Shown: positions 9,081 through 20,508, numbered from the stretch's first letter. The stretch is DNA of 64,000 bases from Paraburkholderia phytofirmans PsJN (GCF_000020125.1 NC_010681.1:1054001-1118000); one strand, 5' to 3'. Notes: generated by a model from the sequence alone, not told the origin. A program made the numbers and translations.

Positions 9081-9949
9081 CCGCCCAACCGCTACCGAAT
9101 GTCTTCGCGAGCCAGCAACGCCAGTGGTCGCCGGCAGCACAGATCGAAATGGTCGAAGCGAACATTCGTAGTCAACCGACGTTGGCCGCGCATCGCTGGA
9201 CGCTGTTCCAGTGGCTATGTATCACGTACCAGTGGACGCGGGCCATCCAGCAACTTCAGGGTTTTGCCCAACTGGAGCCGTCCCAGGCATCCGTCGCGCA
9301 AGCCTGCCGAGACCTGGTTCGCGCGGAACACTGGCGCGCAAAAGTCATGGCCGGGCAGCAGGAGCCGGGGTGGGTATTCGGCGACGCGCCCGCGTGGATA
9401 CACGGCATGCTCAGTGCGCTCAAACTGTCCGCGCAGGGACAACAGGACGCGTCGGACGACGCCCGGGAGCGCGCGTTGCATCTCGCTCCGCTGGTCGCCG
9501 GGCACACCTCGAATCAGCGCTTTGAATGGATCGGTGACAGCGATTCGCGGCTAGGCCCGGTCTGTGAGCTAATTACCGCCGGGCGGTATCGCTGGCTTTC
9601 GCTGGCGGATATCGCCAGTTGGCGGATCGAAAGGCCGTCGACGCTACTCGACCTCGTGTGGGCGCCGTGCACGCTGTCGCTGATCGACGGCGCGGTGCTG
9701 CGCGGCTTCATGCCGGCACGTTATCCGCTCGCCGCCCACGGGTCACCTGTCCTGCGCGAGACGCTGCAACTCGGGCATGAGACCGTTTGGCATGAGTCGG
9801 GGCGCACGGCCGTCATGGCATCCGGGCGCAAGACCTGGACGACAAGCGCGGCTGATTTCGATCTGTTCGAATTGGCTGACTGTTCGTTTGGTCCCGCCGC
9901 GGTGGACGGCACCGCGCACTCCGGTGCGGCGGCAGGAGTGCAGCAATGA
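9077..9949 (+). CDS. tagJ: TagJ/ImpE-family T6SS accessory protein
   Basis: Accessory protein of the ImpE family; in Pseudomonas HSI-I-type systems TagJ binds the sheath subunit TssB and modulates ClpV action. The 290-aa protein has an N-terminal TPR-like helical part (LAAHRWTLFQWLCITYQW, QGFAQLEPSQ) and the family signature FEWIGDSDSRLGPVCELI followed by GRYRWLSLADI and GFMPARYPL. It overlaps the upstream gene and tssE by ATGA junctions at both ends, implying translational coupling in the rightward operon. Confidence 0.88.
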   Translation: MTAQPLPNVFASQQRQWSPAAQIEMVEANIRSQPTLAAHRWTLFQWLCITYQWTRAIQQLQGFAQLEPSQASVAQACRDLVRAEHWRAKVMAGQQEPGWVFGDAPAWIHGMLSALKLSAQGQQDASDDARERALHLAPLVAGHTSNQRFEWIGDSDSRLGPVCELITAGRYRWLSLADIASWRIERPSTLLDLVWAPCTLSLIDGAVLRGFMPARYPLAAHGSPVLRETLQLGHETVWHESGRTAVMASGRKTWTTSAADFDLFELADCSFGPAAVDGTAHSGAAAGVQQ

Positions 9950-10482
9950 GCCGCAAACGTCATGAACCGGACCGAACGGCGCCTGCGCCGCGCCAGGCCG
10001 ATGCACAGCTGCTGCCCACCTTATTCGATCGGCTGCGCGACGACGCACCGCACCGGCAGACCGAGTCGCCCGGCGACTATGCGGTCAGCCGGGCGCAGAT
10101 GCGCGACATCATCCAGCGCGATCTTGCGTTTCTGCTCAACGCGACCAGCATGGAAGACCTGATCGATCGGAAGCGGCATTCATACGCGGCCGCATCGACC
10201 ATCAACTTTGGCGTGCCGCCGCTCGCAGGGGCGTTCATGGCGTCGCACAAATGGGCAAAGATCGAGGAGGTGATACGGGGCGCCATACGCGACTTCGAGC
10301 CGCGGCTGATTGCACATACGGTGCAGGTCGTGCCCCTCACGGATGTCGATAGCCAGAGTCGCTACAACCACCTCGCGTTCGAGATCCGCGGAATGATCCA
10401 CATGGACCCCTATCCGCTCGAGTTCATGGTGCAAAGCTCGCTCGACCTTGAAACAAGCCGCCTGCACGCAGCGGCTCGTTGA
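9946..10482 (+). CDS. tssE: TssE, gp25-like T6SS baseplate protein
   Basis: Baseplate wedge protein related to phage T4 gp25, needed to start sheath polymerisation. The 178-aa protein has a variable N-terminus and a gp25-like domain from about residue 45: YAVSRAQMRDIIQRDLAFLLNAT, then STINFGVPPLAG and IRDFEPRLIAHTVQV. The ATGA overlap with tagJ fixes the start. tssF follows after 15 bases with its own AGGA ribosome site. Size and pattern are ordinary for the family. Confidence 0.93.
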   Translation: MSRKRHEPDRTAPAPRQADAQLLPTLFDRLRDDAPHRQTESPGDYAVSRAQMRDIIQRDLAFLLNATSMEDLIDRKRHSYAAASTINFGVPPLAGAFMASHKWAKIEEVIRGAIRDFEPRLIAHTVQVVPLTDVDSQSRYNHLAFEIRGMIHMDPYPLEFMVQSSLDLETSRLHAAAR

Positions 10483-10497
10483 CCACAGGACATTGTT

Positions 10498-12387
10498 ATG
10501 GATCCGCGACTGCTCGATTACTACAACCAGGAACTGATGTATGTACGCGAACTGGCTGGCGAGTTCGCGCAACTGCATCCGAAGATCGCGCGGCGGCTCG
10601 GCATGCAGGCCGGCGAGATGACCGATCCGTACGTCGAACGGCTGATCGAGTCGTTCAGCTTCATGGCGGCGCGTATGCAGCTCAAGCTCGACGCGGAATT
10701 CCCGCGCTTCACGGGACGTCTGCTAGAGGTGATCTACCCGAACTATGTGGCACCGACGCCGTCCATGGCGGTCGCGCGCTTCTATCCGAGCCCGAGCGAA
10801 GGCAACCTCGTCGAAGGCTTCCCTGTGCGGCGCGGCAGCATGCTCACGGGCAAGAAGTCGCCGGGGGAGAACACTTTGTGCGAATTCCGCACGGGCCAGG
10901 ACGTCGCGCTCTATCCGCTCGAGATTACCCATGCACAACTGACGGGGATTCCGCCGGACATTCCCATGCTCGACCGCTATGTGCCGCCCCACACGCAAGT
11001 GCGTGGCGCATTGCGGCTGCGATTGCGTTCCACGGGCGATGCCAAAATCGCCGAGCTGCGCGGACTCGACCGACTGCCGGTCTATCTCGCCGGAGATGAG
11101 CAGGTTGCGTCGCATCTGTTCGAACTGCTTCACGCGGCAGGCGTTGCGTCGATCACGGGCGAGCCTGGGCGTTTCGGCGACGCGGCGCGCCCCTTCTGTG
11201 CGGTCACGCATGGCGCGGTCGCACACGAGGGGCTTGGCGTCGATCAGGGTTTGCTGCCGCTCACCTGGTCGAAATTCCATGGGCACAATCTTCTACACGA
11301 ATATTTCGCATGTCCGAGCCGCTTTTATTTTTTCACGCTGACCGGACTGCGCGAAGGGCTCAGCAAGGCGAAAGGCCATGAAGTCGAGATCGTGGTGCTG
11401 CTCGATCAGTCACCGGACCGGCTGATCGGCCTTGTCGACGCCTCGCGTTTCGCGCTGTTTTGCACACCCGTGATCAATCTGTTTCCGCGCAAAGCGCAGC
11501 GCATCGAATTGAATCAGGCCAGCACGGAATTCCATCTGGTTCCGAAGCGCAGCGCGCCGCTCGACTACGAAGTCTATTCGGTCGAAGCACTCACGGCGCA
11601 GGTCGGCAAGAACTCGACGGAATTCGCCTTCCGGCCGTTGTATCAAACGCTGAACAACGACGAAGGCAACCACGGGCGCTATTTTTCGCTTCGCCGCGAA
11701 CGCCGGTTGTTATCTGACTCGGCCCGCCGCTACGGTACGCGCACGCCGTACATTGGAACTGAAGTGTTCGTGTCGCTGGTCGACCAGCAGGAAGCGCCGT
11801 ATCACGAGGGAATGCGCTATCTGTCGATCGACGCCTGGCTGACCAATCGCGACTTGCCGAATCTGTTGCCGCGCAACGGCGTGGACGATCTGGACGCCGT
11901 TGACTCGGTGCCTGCGATCAGCGTCGGCTTGATTCGTGCGCCAAGCGCGCCTCGCGCGCCGTTTGCCGAGCGCGAAACAGCTTGGCGGCTTATCCGGCAA
12001 CTGAACTTCAACTATTTGCCGCTGGAAGATATGGATCACCGCCCTGGCGGCCAGGGTGTGCGCGACATGCTGCGCCTGTTCCTGACCGGCGACGACGTGG
12101 GACCGCGGCGTCAGGTGGAAAGCCTCGTCGGCGTGAAGACGCGGCCGGTCGCGAGGAAGCTGCCCGGTGGCGGCCCGCTGGTGTTCGGTCGCGGCATCGA
12201 ATGTCAGTTGACGGTCGATGAAACCGGCTTTTCCGGTTTGAGCCCCTACCTGTTCGGGGTGATTCTCGAGCACTATCTGGCACGGCACGTATCTATCAAT
12301 TCGTTCACGCAGACCGAGCTTCATTCAATGCAGCGCGGCCAGTTGATGCGCTGGCCCGTGCGCATGGGCACACGTGGAGTGGCTTGA
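10498..12387 (+). CDS. tssF: TssF, T6SS baseplate subunit
   Basis: Core baseplate wedge protein acting with TssG, TssE and TssK. The 629-aa protein starts MDPRLLDYYNQELMYVRELAGEFAQ, the characteristic TssF opening, and continues with RLGMQAGEMTDPYVERLIESF. Later segments include FHLVPKRSAPLDYEVYSV and, near the end, GFSGLSPYLFGVILEHYLA, also typical. The stop overlaps the ATG of tssG by one base (TGATG), which indicates coupled translation. Confidence 0.95.
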   Translation: MDPRLLDYYNQELMYVRELAGEFAQLHPKIARRLGMQAGEMTDPYVERLIESFSFMAARMQLKLDAEFPRFTGRLLEVIYPNYVAPTPSMAVARFYPSPSEGNLVEGFPVRRGSMLTGKKSPGENTLCEFRTGQDVALYPLEITHAQLTGIPPDIPMLDRYVPPHTQVRGALRLRLRSTGDAKIAELRGLDRLPVYLAGDEQVASHLFELLHAAGVASITGEPGRFGDAARPFCAVTHGAVAHEGLGVDQGLLPLTWSKFHGHNLLHEYFACPSRFYFFTLTGLREGLSKAKGHEVEIVVLLDQSPDRLIGLVDASRFALFCTPVINLFPRKAQRIELNQASTEFHLVPKRSAPLDYEVYSVEALTAQVGKNSTEFAFRPLYQTLNNDEGNHGRYFSLRRERRLLSDSARRYGTRTPYIGTEVFVSLVDQQEAPYHEGMRYLSIDAWLTNRDLPNLLPRNGVDDLDAVDSVPAISVGLIRAPSAPRAPFAERETAWRLIRQLNFNYLPLEDMDHRPGGQGVRDMLRLFLTGDDVGPRRQVESLVGVKTRPVARKLPGGGPLVFGRGIECQLTVDETGFSGLSPYLFGVILEHYLARHVSINSFTQTELHSMQRGQLMRWPVRMGTRGVA

Positions 12388-13499
12388 TGGACCGCGCCTC
12401 ATTTACGTCGACGCTGCGCGACACGACGCTATCGGCGGATGCAGTCGAGCGGCTGCAGACGCAGCCGTGGCAATTCGGATTTTTCTCGCTGATGCGCCGC
12501 ATCGGCGCCGATGTGCGTATCGATGCGATCGGCAAGGCGCGGCGTCCGCGTGCGGAGCCATTCCGGCTAGGTCAGAAGCCGAGCCTTGCATTCGCGCCGC
12601 GTGAGATCGCCAGTGTGGGCGAACTCGGCGGGCGCCTGCATATTCGTCTGTTAGCACTCGGCATGCTTGGGCCGAATGGGCCGCTGCCCATCCACATGAC
12701 GGAGATTGCCAGGGAGCGTGAAGAAAGCCGGCGCGATCCTACGCTGGTTCATTTCCTCGATATTTTTCACCATCGCTACCTCACGCTGTTGTACCGCGCA
12801 TGGGCCGACGCACAGGCGACCGCTGGACTCGACCGTGCCGGGCCCGATAGCGAACGATTCTCCTTCTATGTCGCGAGCCTGACCGGCCAGGATACGCGCG
12901 AGATTGGGCAGCGCGCTCTGCCCGCACACGCGCAACTTGCCGCGTCTGCGAATCTCGTGCGTGAAGCCCGCAACCCGGATGGCTTGCGCATGACGCTCGA
13001 GCAGTATTTCGGGGTTCCCGTCGCGATCGAGGAGTTCGTTTTTAACTGGATCGACGTTGCTGCCGACGATCACAGCTATATCGGCAAGCCCGGCGCCGCG
13101 GCGACGATGGGCGACGGCGCGATGCTCGGGGAGCAGGTGCCCGATCGTCAGCACCGTTTCCGGATCATCATCGGGCCGGTCGATATCGACGAATATCTGC
13201 GCTTCACGCCTCGCGGCGCGGATCTGCCGCAACTGGTCGATTGGGTACGGAGTTTCATCGGTCGCGAATTCGAATGGGAGCTGGAGTTGCGCATCCGCGC
13301 ACAAAGCGCGCCGCCTGCCGTGATGGGCGGCCCGCAGCAATTGGGCTGGTCGGGGTGGCTCGGTCGCTCGCCCAGCGGCGAGCCGATTACCGGCATGCGC
13401 TTCGAGCCTGAACGCTACGCCAGCACGTTCGCGAAACAAAGTATCGACGCGGCGGGCAAGCGCCGGGTCACGCCGCAAGTGAAGGGACAAGATGAGTAG
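12387..13499 (+). CDS. tssG: TssG, T6SS baseplate subunit
   Basis: Baseplate wedge subunit that pairs with two TssF copies. The protein is 370 aa from the ATG at 12387; a TTG three bases earlier is also in frame, but the TGATG overlap with tssF favours the ATG. TssG features visible are QPWQFGFFSLMRRI at the N-terminus, LGMLGPNGPLPIHMTE, FLDIFHHRYLTLLYRAW and EFVFNWIDV. Eight bases overlap with tssA at the 3' end. Confidence 0.94.
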   Translation: MDRASFTSTLRDTTLSADAVERLQTQPWQFGFFSLMRRIGADVRIDAIGKARRPRAEPFRLGQKPSLAFAPREIASVGELGGRLHIRLLALGMLGPNGPLPIHMTEIAREREESRRDPTLVHFLDIFHHRYLTLLYRAWADAQATAGLDRAGPDSERFSFYVASLTGQDTREIGQRALPAHAQLAASANLVREARNPDGLRMTLEQYFGVPVAIEEFVFNWIDVAADDHSYIGKPGAAATMGDGAMLGEQVPDRQHRFRIIIGPVDIDEYLRFTPRGADLPQLVDWVRSFIGREFEWELELRIRAQSAPPAVMGGPQQLGWSGWLGRSPSGEPITGMRFEPERYASTFAKQSIDAAGKRRVTPQVKGQDE

Positions 13500-14598
13500 C
13501 AGCAAGAGACAAGCGACGGCGAAGGTGGCGGCGGTCAAGGCCGTCACACCCCTGCCTCACGACTGGATGTCACCGGTCGATGCCGCCGCCCCGTGCGGGG
13601 CCGACCTCGAATACGACCCGGAATTCGTCGTGCTGTCCGCGCAGATGGCGGTGAAAGTGGACGCACAGTACGGCGACTTCGTGGGCATACCGGAACCCGT
13701 GAACTGGAGCGAGGTCGAGCGCGATTGCCGACGCCTGATGATGCGCAGCAAGGACATGCGTCTCGCGGTGTGGTTCACGCGTTGCCGCACGAGGCTCGCG
13801 GCAGGGGCGGGACTGGCGGAAGGGCTGGGGCTGTTGGCCGCATGGCTCGCCGCGTTTCCCGGTGCGCTCCATCCCCAGCCCGGTGTCGACGACGATCAGG
13901 AAGCGGCGCTCGAAATCCGCATGAACGCTTTGCAGGCGTTGACAGATTCGGATGGATTGCTCTCTGACCTGCGGGAGATCGCGTTGACGCGTTCGACCGC
14001 CACGCGGCTTCAGATGCGCGATGTCGAGCGCGCGTTTGCACATCCGCGGCCGAGCGATGCGCTCGCGCCCGAGTCCGTTACGCGGCAACTTGAGGATCTG
14101 CGCATCCAGCAACCGGACATGCTTCGGGGCTTCGATGACGCGCTCGCGAGCCTGGAGTCCATCGACGTTTGGTGCAAGGCGCATCTGGGCGTCTACTTGC
14201 CGGACCTCGCTGCTCTCACGCGGCTGTTGCGGCGCGTAGTGGGAGATCGCTCGCGCGTGACGGTGGCGCCGGTTGACGGATTGACGGAGGTGATGCCGTC
14301 CGACGATGCCGGTGCGGCGGCATCGTCGAACGAGGAGACGCGCGTCGAGCATGACGACATTTCGCCACCGGCCGGTTGCGCTGCGCCGGTTAGCCTCGGC
14401 GTCAGCGTGGCAGCGGCGGGTCGTGAGGGCGCTTTGGAGCGTATTCGGGAAGCTCGATACTGGTTCGAGCAACACGAACCGAGCAGCCCAATCCCCGTGT
14501 TGCTGAAGCGCGCGGAACGGTTTGTGGGGAAACGGTATGTGGATGTCGTCAAGGCCATTCCCACGGAGTTGCTTGAACAATGGGATAGCGAAGAGTAG
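13492..14598 (+). CDS. tssA: TssA, T6SS assembly chaperone/cap protein
   Basis: TssA proteins bind the baseplate and the distal end of the growing sheath. The 368-aa product carries the ImpA N-terminal domain: WMSPVDAAAPCGADLEYDPEF, VNWSEVERDCRRLMMRSKDMRLAVWFTR, and FPGALHPQPGVDDDQEAALEIRMNAL. The C-terminal third has RIREARYWFEQHEPSSPIPVLLKRA, a segment seen in many TssA proteins. It overlaps tssG by 8 bases and is the last recognisable T6SS gene of this arm. Confidence 0.93.
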   Translation: MSSSKRQATAKVAAVKAVTPLPHDWMSPVDAAAPCGADLEYDPEFVVLSAQMAVKVDAQYGDFVGIPEPVNWSEVERDCRRLMMRSKDMRLAVWFTRCRTRLAAGAGLAEGLGLLAAWLAAFPGALHPQPGVDDDQEAALEIRMNALQALTDSDGLLSDLREIALTRSTATRLQMRDVERAFAHPRPSDALAPESVTRQLEDLRIQQPDMLRGFDDALASLESIDVWCKAHLGVYLPDLAALTRLLRRVVGDRSRVTVAPVDGLTEVMPSDDAGAAASSNEETRVEHDDISPPAGCAAPVSLGVSVAAAGREGALERIREARYWFEQHEPSSPIPVLLKRAERFVGKRYVDVVKAIPTELLEQWDSEE

Positions 14599-14610
14599 TC
14601 GTGGTGCGCG

Positions 14611-14730
14611 ATGTTTAGAGCCTTCACTGTGATTGCCATCGGAATAGCGCTTCTCGTCGCGGCGTGTTGTTGTCCGCGCGCCAGTTTTTGCAGGAGTCGA
14701 TTGTTGTGCGAGGAAAGGTCGAGGCCTTGA
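14611..14730 (+). CDS. Very short lipoprotein-like ORF, possibly a remnant
   Basis: Twelve bases after the tssA stop an ATG opens a 39-codon frame beginning MFRAFTVIAIGIALLVAACC, which looks like a lipoprotein signal peptide with a LVAAC lipobox. After the lipobox the frame soon ends in an Arg/Cys-rich tail (EERSRP). No clear ribosome site is seen. It could be a tiny lipoprotein, the 5' remnant of a longer one cut at the T6SS/ureD junction, or chance. The remaining bases to 14875 hold nothing I can identify. Confidence 0.3.
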   Translation: MFRAFTVIAIGIALLVAACCCPRASFCRSRLLCEERSRP

Positions 14731-14875
14731 ACGCGCGAGGAAGCCATCCTCAAATCACCTTCTTGCAAAGAAAGGCGAAGTCATTTCGTACCCGCAAGGG
14801 GACGTGCTCTCCGGCGCTGCCGATAGCAGTCGATTTGTGCCAAGTCGGTCGCAATTTTCCAAAAAAAATGCCCCC

Positions 14876-15757
14876 TCAAGTCGCCCAAATCCGCAACGGC
14901 ACCCCCCCCACCCCATGCACGACCGGCCGCAACTCAATCCAGCATTTCACAAACGCCCGCTGCAGCAATTCCATCGACCTCGAAACCCCCCGCACGACGA
15001 GCACTCGAGAAGTCACACAAGAAGCCGCCATCCGCACCGAATCATCAAACGGCAATTGAGCCGTCAACGCCTCAGCAAGCGCATCATCGCAAGCATCCCC
15101 AACAGCCCAAAGCGTCCCATACGCAGGAAACCCCGCCAGCCCTTGAGCAGCATCGCGTAGCGAATCATCCGCTTCAAAACTCCCACGCTCGAACCACAGC
15201 AACTCGCCATCAGCTCCAACAATCCGCGAAACCGCACGCAAACGCCCATCCGACCACCGCTCACCCGCAGCCTGGCGCCCAAGCTGGGTCGCATCCCAGC
15301 CAATCGCAGTGGCGTCGCGAGCCAGCGTCAACGCAAAATCCAGCTCCGCGTTCGCGTGATCGAAAACGATATTATTCTGCGGCAGCCAATCGAGCTTGGC
15401 CCGTTCGCCGACACGCACCGCAATCTGCTGCTGCGCCTCGCGTCCATTGGACTTGTACCACTTGGTCGCGCCCGGCGTGGTGATAACAGCATGCGCATCC
15501 GCGCCGACATCGACATCAATAGCCAGCCGATCCCCGCCCGCGATTCCACCGGGCGGATGCACGATCACCGCATGACAGATACCCTGTCCTTCAGGATAAA
15601 GCGGCCTTTGAACCCGCAACGGCCCATCATGCAACCGATGCTTGAGCGTAGTCCGCTCGTCATGCTTGACGAACCCGAGTTCAAGGCGCGCGCGCCATAG
15701 CGAATGCGCGCCGTCTTGAGCGGCAGCGAGCGTGACGTGATTTTCGTGAACCGACAT
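14876..15757 (-). CDS. ureD: UreD, urease accessory protein
   Basis: Chaperone that works with UreF and UreG to insert nickel into the urease apoenzyme. The 293-aa protein has UreD segments [22 protein letters not shown]-type [26 protein letters not shown] and [15 protein letters not shown] chose the ATG at 15757 (MSVHENHVT); another ATG at 15808 would add 17 residues, and neither has a clear ribosome site. It follows urtE on the same strand. In Burkholderia ureD is normally followed by ureABC and ureEFG; here the gene ends intact and T6SS DNA follows. Confidence 0.93.
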   Translation of the reverse strand: MSVHENHVTLAAAQDGAHSLWRARLELGFVKHDERTTLKHRLHDGPLRVQRPLYPEGQGICHAVIVHPPGGIAGGDRLAIDVDVGADAHAVITTPGATKWYKSNGREAQQQIAVRVGERAKLDWLPQNNIVFDHANAELDFALTLARDATAIGWDATQLGRQAAGERWSDGRLRAVSRIVGADGELLWFERGSFEADDSLRDAAQGLAGFPAYGTLWAVGDACDDALAEALTAQLPFDDSVRMAASCVTSRVLVVRGVSRSMELLQRAFVKCWIELRPVVHGVGGVPLRIWAT

Positions 15758-15874
15758 GCGAATGGAATTGCGACCGAACAGAGAAAAACAAAGCGTGCCT
15801 GCGCACATCAGGCAACGCTAAACCGCGTCGCCACAGGATGCGGCGAGAATATCACGCCGGCTTCCGAATGCCGC

Positions 15875-16567
15875 TCACACGGCGATCAACGTCCGCACGC
15901 CATCGCTATCCATATTGGCGCCTTCTCCGCCCGCGATGATCTCGCCACGGCTCATCACCCAATACCGATCAGCGATATCCTTGGCGAAGTCGTAATACTG
16001 CTCGACGAGCAGCACGGTCATGCCCATTTCCTCGACCAGTTGACGCAGCGTGCGGCCGATATCCTGAATGATCGACGGCTGAATGCCTTCGGTAGGTTCG
16101 TCGAGAATCAGCAATTGCGGATCGCTCATCAACGCCCGGCCAATCGCAAGCTGCTGCTGTTGACCGCCCGACAGATCTCCACCGCGCCGGCTGCGCATAT
16201 CCTTCAGCACCGGGAATAACTCGTAGATACGATCCGGGATCTTCTTGGGCGCCTTCTTGCTGGCGGCCCCCACCAGCAGATTCTCTTCGACGGTCAAGCG
16301 CGGAAAGATATCGCGCCCCTGCGGCACATAAGCGAGGCCTTTCTCCACGCGCGAGTAAGTCGGCAGTTTGGTGATCGGCGCGCCGCGCCAGGCGATCGAG
16401 CCGCTCTTCGTTTGCACGACGCCCATCAGACAACGCAGCAGCGTAGTCTTGCCCACGCCGTTACGGCCGAGCAGAACAGTGAGTTTGCCGTCGGGCACGG
16501 TGAGCTTCACATCGCGCAGAATGTGACTTCCGCCGTAGTACTGGTTCAGGTTTTCTACTTCTAGCAT
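15875..16567 (-). CDS. urtE: UrtE, urea ABC transporter ATPase
   Basis: Second ATPase of the high-affinity urea importer, of the branched-chain amino-acid (LivF) type. The 230-aa protein has Walker A GRNGVGKTT near residue 34, Q-loop, signature LSGGQQQQLAIGRALM and Walker B LLILDEPTEGIQPSI. It begins MLEVENLNQYYGGSHILRDV, the usual UrtE opening. It is fifth in urtABCDE and lies 32 bases after urtD; ureD follows after 117 bases. Confidence 0.96.
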   Translation of the reverse strand: MLEVENLNQYYGGSHILRDVKLTVPDGKLTVLLGRNGVGKTTLLRCLMGVVQTKSGSIAWRGAPITKLPTYSRVEKGLAYVPQGRDIFPRLTVEENLLVGAASKKAPKKIPDRIYELFPVLKDMRSRRGGDLSGGQQQQLAIGRALMSDPQLLILDEPTEGIQPSIIQDIGRTLRQLVEEMGMTVLLVEQYYDFAKDIADRYWVMSRGEIIAGGEGANMDSDGVRTLIAV

Positions 16568-16599
16568 GTCGGTTCAACCTTTTATTGCGGCAACCCGTT

Positions 16600-17466
16600 T
16601 CATCGGCCCAGATAAGACTCGATCACCGTCTCGTCGCGTTTCACTTCGTCGAGTGTGCCGTGAGCGAGCACGCGTCCTTCGGCCATCACCGTGACCTTGC
16701 CGGCCGCGCCCGAGAGCGCCGCCACGAACTCCATATCGTGCTCGACGACCATCATCGAACAGGTGCCGCGCAGCTGATTGAGCAACTCGGCGAGTTGCAT
16801 GGTTTCGTCGTCGGTCATGCCGGCAGCCGGTTCGTCGAGCAGCAGCAGTGCCGGCTGCTGCATCAGCAACATGCCGATTTCGAGCCGTTGCTTCTGTCCA
16901 TGCGACAGCTCGCCGGCAAGCCGCCGCGCTTCGCTCTCGAGGCCGATCAGCGCCAGCGTCTCTTCAATGCGCGCTTGCGCCTCGCGATCCAGACGCGCGC
17001 GCAACGAAGCCCACCAACCCTTATCGGCCTTCATCGCGAGTTCGAGGTTTTCCCACACGGGATGCTGCTCGAACACGGTCGGCTTCTGAAACTTGCGGCC
17101 GATACCCGCACGCGCGATGGACGGCTCGTTCATTCGCGTCAGATCGATCGACTGGCCGAGATACACCTTGCCGGAATCCGGCTCCGTCTTGCCGGTGATG
17201 ACGTCCATCATCGTCGTCTTGCCGGCGCCGTTCGGACCGATGATGCAACGCAATTCGCCGGCGTCGATGGTCAGCGTCAGCGCATTCAATGCCCGAAAAC
17301 CGTCGAAGCTCACGGTCACGTCTTCGAGATACAGGATCGTGCCGTGCGATACGTCGATCTCGCCGGGCACGACCGTGCGGCCCATGCTCGCGACGCCGCT
17401 CAACGAGGTTTCTTCAGCGGGTTCTTCCGGCAAAGCGAGATCAGGAACCATCGGATTTTCATTCAT
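16600..17466 (-). CDS. urtD: UrtD, urea ABC transporter ATPase
   Basis: First ATPase of the urea importer (LivG type). The 288-aa protein carries a roughly 45-residue N-terminal extension, Walker A GPNGAGKTTMMDVITG, the LivG-type segment IGRKFQKPTVFEQHPVWENLELA, signature LSHGQKQRLEIGMLL, and LLLDEPAAGMTDDET. The GxxRKFQxPxVF segment is typical of UrtD. Its ATG overlaps the urtC stop (ATGA at 17463-17466), implying coupled translation. Confidence 0.96.
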   Translation of the reverse strand: MNENPMVPDLALPEEPAEETSLSGVASMGRTVVPGEIDVSHGTILYLEDVTVSFDGFRALNALTLTIDAGELRCIIGPNGAGKTTMMDVITGKTEPDSGKVYLGQSIDLTRMNEPSIARAGIGRKFQKPTVFEQHPVWENLELAMKADKGWWASLRARLDREAQARIEETLALIGLESEARRLAGELSHGQKQRLEIGMLLMQQPALLLLDEPAAGMTDDETMQLAELLNQLRGTCSMMVVEHDMEFVAALSGAAGKVTVMAEGRVLAHGTLDEVKRDETVIESYLGR

Positions 17467-18647
17467 GAGCGGTTCCTCTTGCGCGTCACGAGGTCGATCA
17501 GCCCCATGATGCCGTTCGGCAGGAACAGCGGGACCAGCACGAAAATCAGACCGAGAAAGAACAGCCAGTATTCAGGGAAGTTCGCCGTGAAAAAGCTCTT
17601 CGCGCCATTCACCGCGAAAGCGCCGATGATCGGGCCGATCAGCGTGCCGCGTCCACCCACGGCGACCCAGATCGCCATTTCGATCGAGTTGCCCGGCGAC
17701 ATTTCACCGGGATTGATGATGCCGACCTGCGGCACATACAACGCGCCGGCGATGCCGCACAACACGGCCGACACGGTCCACACGAACAGCTTGTACGCAA
17801 GCGGGCTGTAGCCGAGGAACATCAAACGCGTTTCGCCGTCGCGCACCGCGGTCACCACGCGGCCGAGCTTCGAGGTGACGATGGCCCGCGCGCCGAGAAA
17901 TGCGAGAATCAGCACGGCAAACGTGATCAGCAGCAGGGCAGTGCGTGTGCCCGGATGCGTGATCGGAAAGCCGCCGATGCGCTTGAAGTCGGTAAAGCCG
18001 TTATTGCCGCCGAAGCCGGTTTCGTTGCGATAGAACAGCAGCATCGCGGCGAAGGTCATGGCCTGCGTGATGATCGACAGATACACGCCCTTCACCCGCG
18101 AGCGGAACGTGAAGAAGCCGAATACCCACGCGACTACCGCCGGCACCAGTACCACCAGCAGCAGCGCGTAGCCGAGGTGTTGCGTGCCTTGCCAGTACCA
18201 CGGCAGTTGATGCCAGTCGAGGAACACCATGAAGTCGGGCAGGTCGCTGCCGTACTTGCCTTCGTGGCCGATCGAGCGCATCAGATACATGCCGATCGCG
18301 TAGCCGCCGAGCGCGAAGAACAGCGCGTGGCCGAGGCTCAGAATCCCGCAGTAGCCCCACACGAGATCGAGCGCCAGCGCCGCGATCGCGTAGCACATGA
18401 ACTTGCCGGTGATCGTCATCGCGTAGGCGGACAGATGCAGCGCGCTCGTCTCCGGCACGACCAGAGTGCAGAACGGCACGCCCAAACCGAAGACGACGAT
18501 CAGCGCAATCAGCGCAAGCCACGCGCGCCGCGACAATAGCGCGGGACGCGGCGGCAGGCCGAGTGCGAAACCGGATTGCGGCTCGCGTCCGGCGCCGGCG
18601 CCACCGCTAGTTGCACCGACGTGAGCCGATGAAGTTGCCGATGTCAT
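17463..18647 (-). CDS. urtC: UrtC, urea ABC transporter permease
   Basis: Membrane permease of the LivM type, pairing with UrtB. The 394-aa protein has about ten hydrophobic segments and the UrtC signature DLVWGYCGILSLGHALFFALGGYAIGMYL. The N-terminal 50 residues are a polar Gly/Ser/Pro stretch before the first membrane segment. The start at 18647 sits one base beyond the urtB stop, and the stop overlaps urtD. It acts in the inner membrane. Confidence 0.95.
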   Translation of the reverse strand: MTSATSSAHVGATSGGAGAGREPQSGFALGLPPRPALLSRRAWLALIALIVVFGLGVPFCTLVVPETSALHLSAYAMTITGKFMCYAIAALALDLVWGYCGILSLGHALFFALGGYAIGMYLMRSIGHEGKYGSDLPDFMVFLDWHQLPWYWQGTQHLGYALLLVVLVPAVVAWVFGFFTFRSRVKGVYLSIITQAMTFAAMLLFYRNETGFGGNNGFTDFKRIGGFPITHPGTRTALLLITFAVLILAFLGARAIVTSKLGRVVTAVRDGETRLMFLGYSPLAYKLFVWTVSAVLCGIAGALYVPQVGIINPGEMSPGNSIEMAIWVAVGGRGTLIGPIIGAFAVNGAKSFFTANFPEYWLFFLGLIFVLVPLFLPNGIMGLIDLVTRKRNRS

Positions 18648-18648
18648 C

Positions 18649-20298
<1,650 letters not shown>

Positions 20299-20508
20299 GG
20301 TGGCCTTTGAAGAAAATCCGGCAGGGCGGCGCGGCATGTGGGCAAGCGCCGTTGCCGCGCCGTCGAGTTGCTGCGCGCGAGGGTTGTGCCCATCGGACAT
20401 CTGATCAAGGCACGAACGCGGGTGCGGTGGGCGCCCCCGTCGCGGGATTGCAATCGGCAAATCAACGTGCCGCGCCGGCTAGCTTCGCCACCGCGGCACG
20501 CCTTCCTG

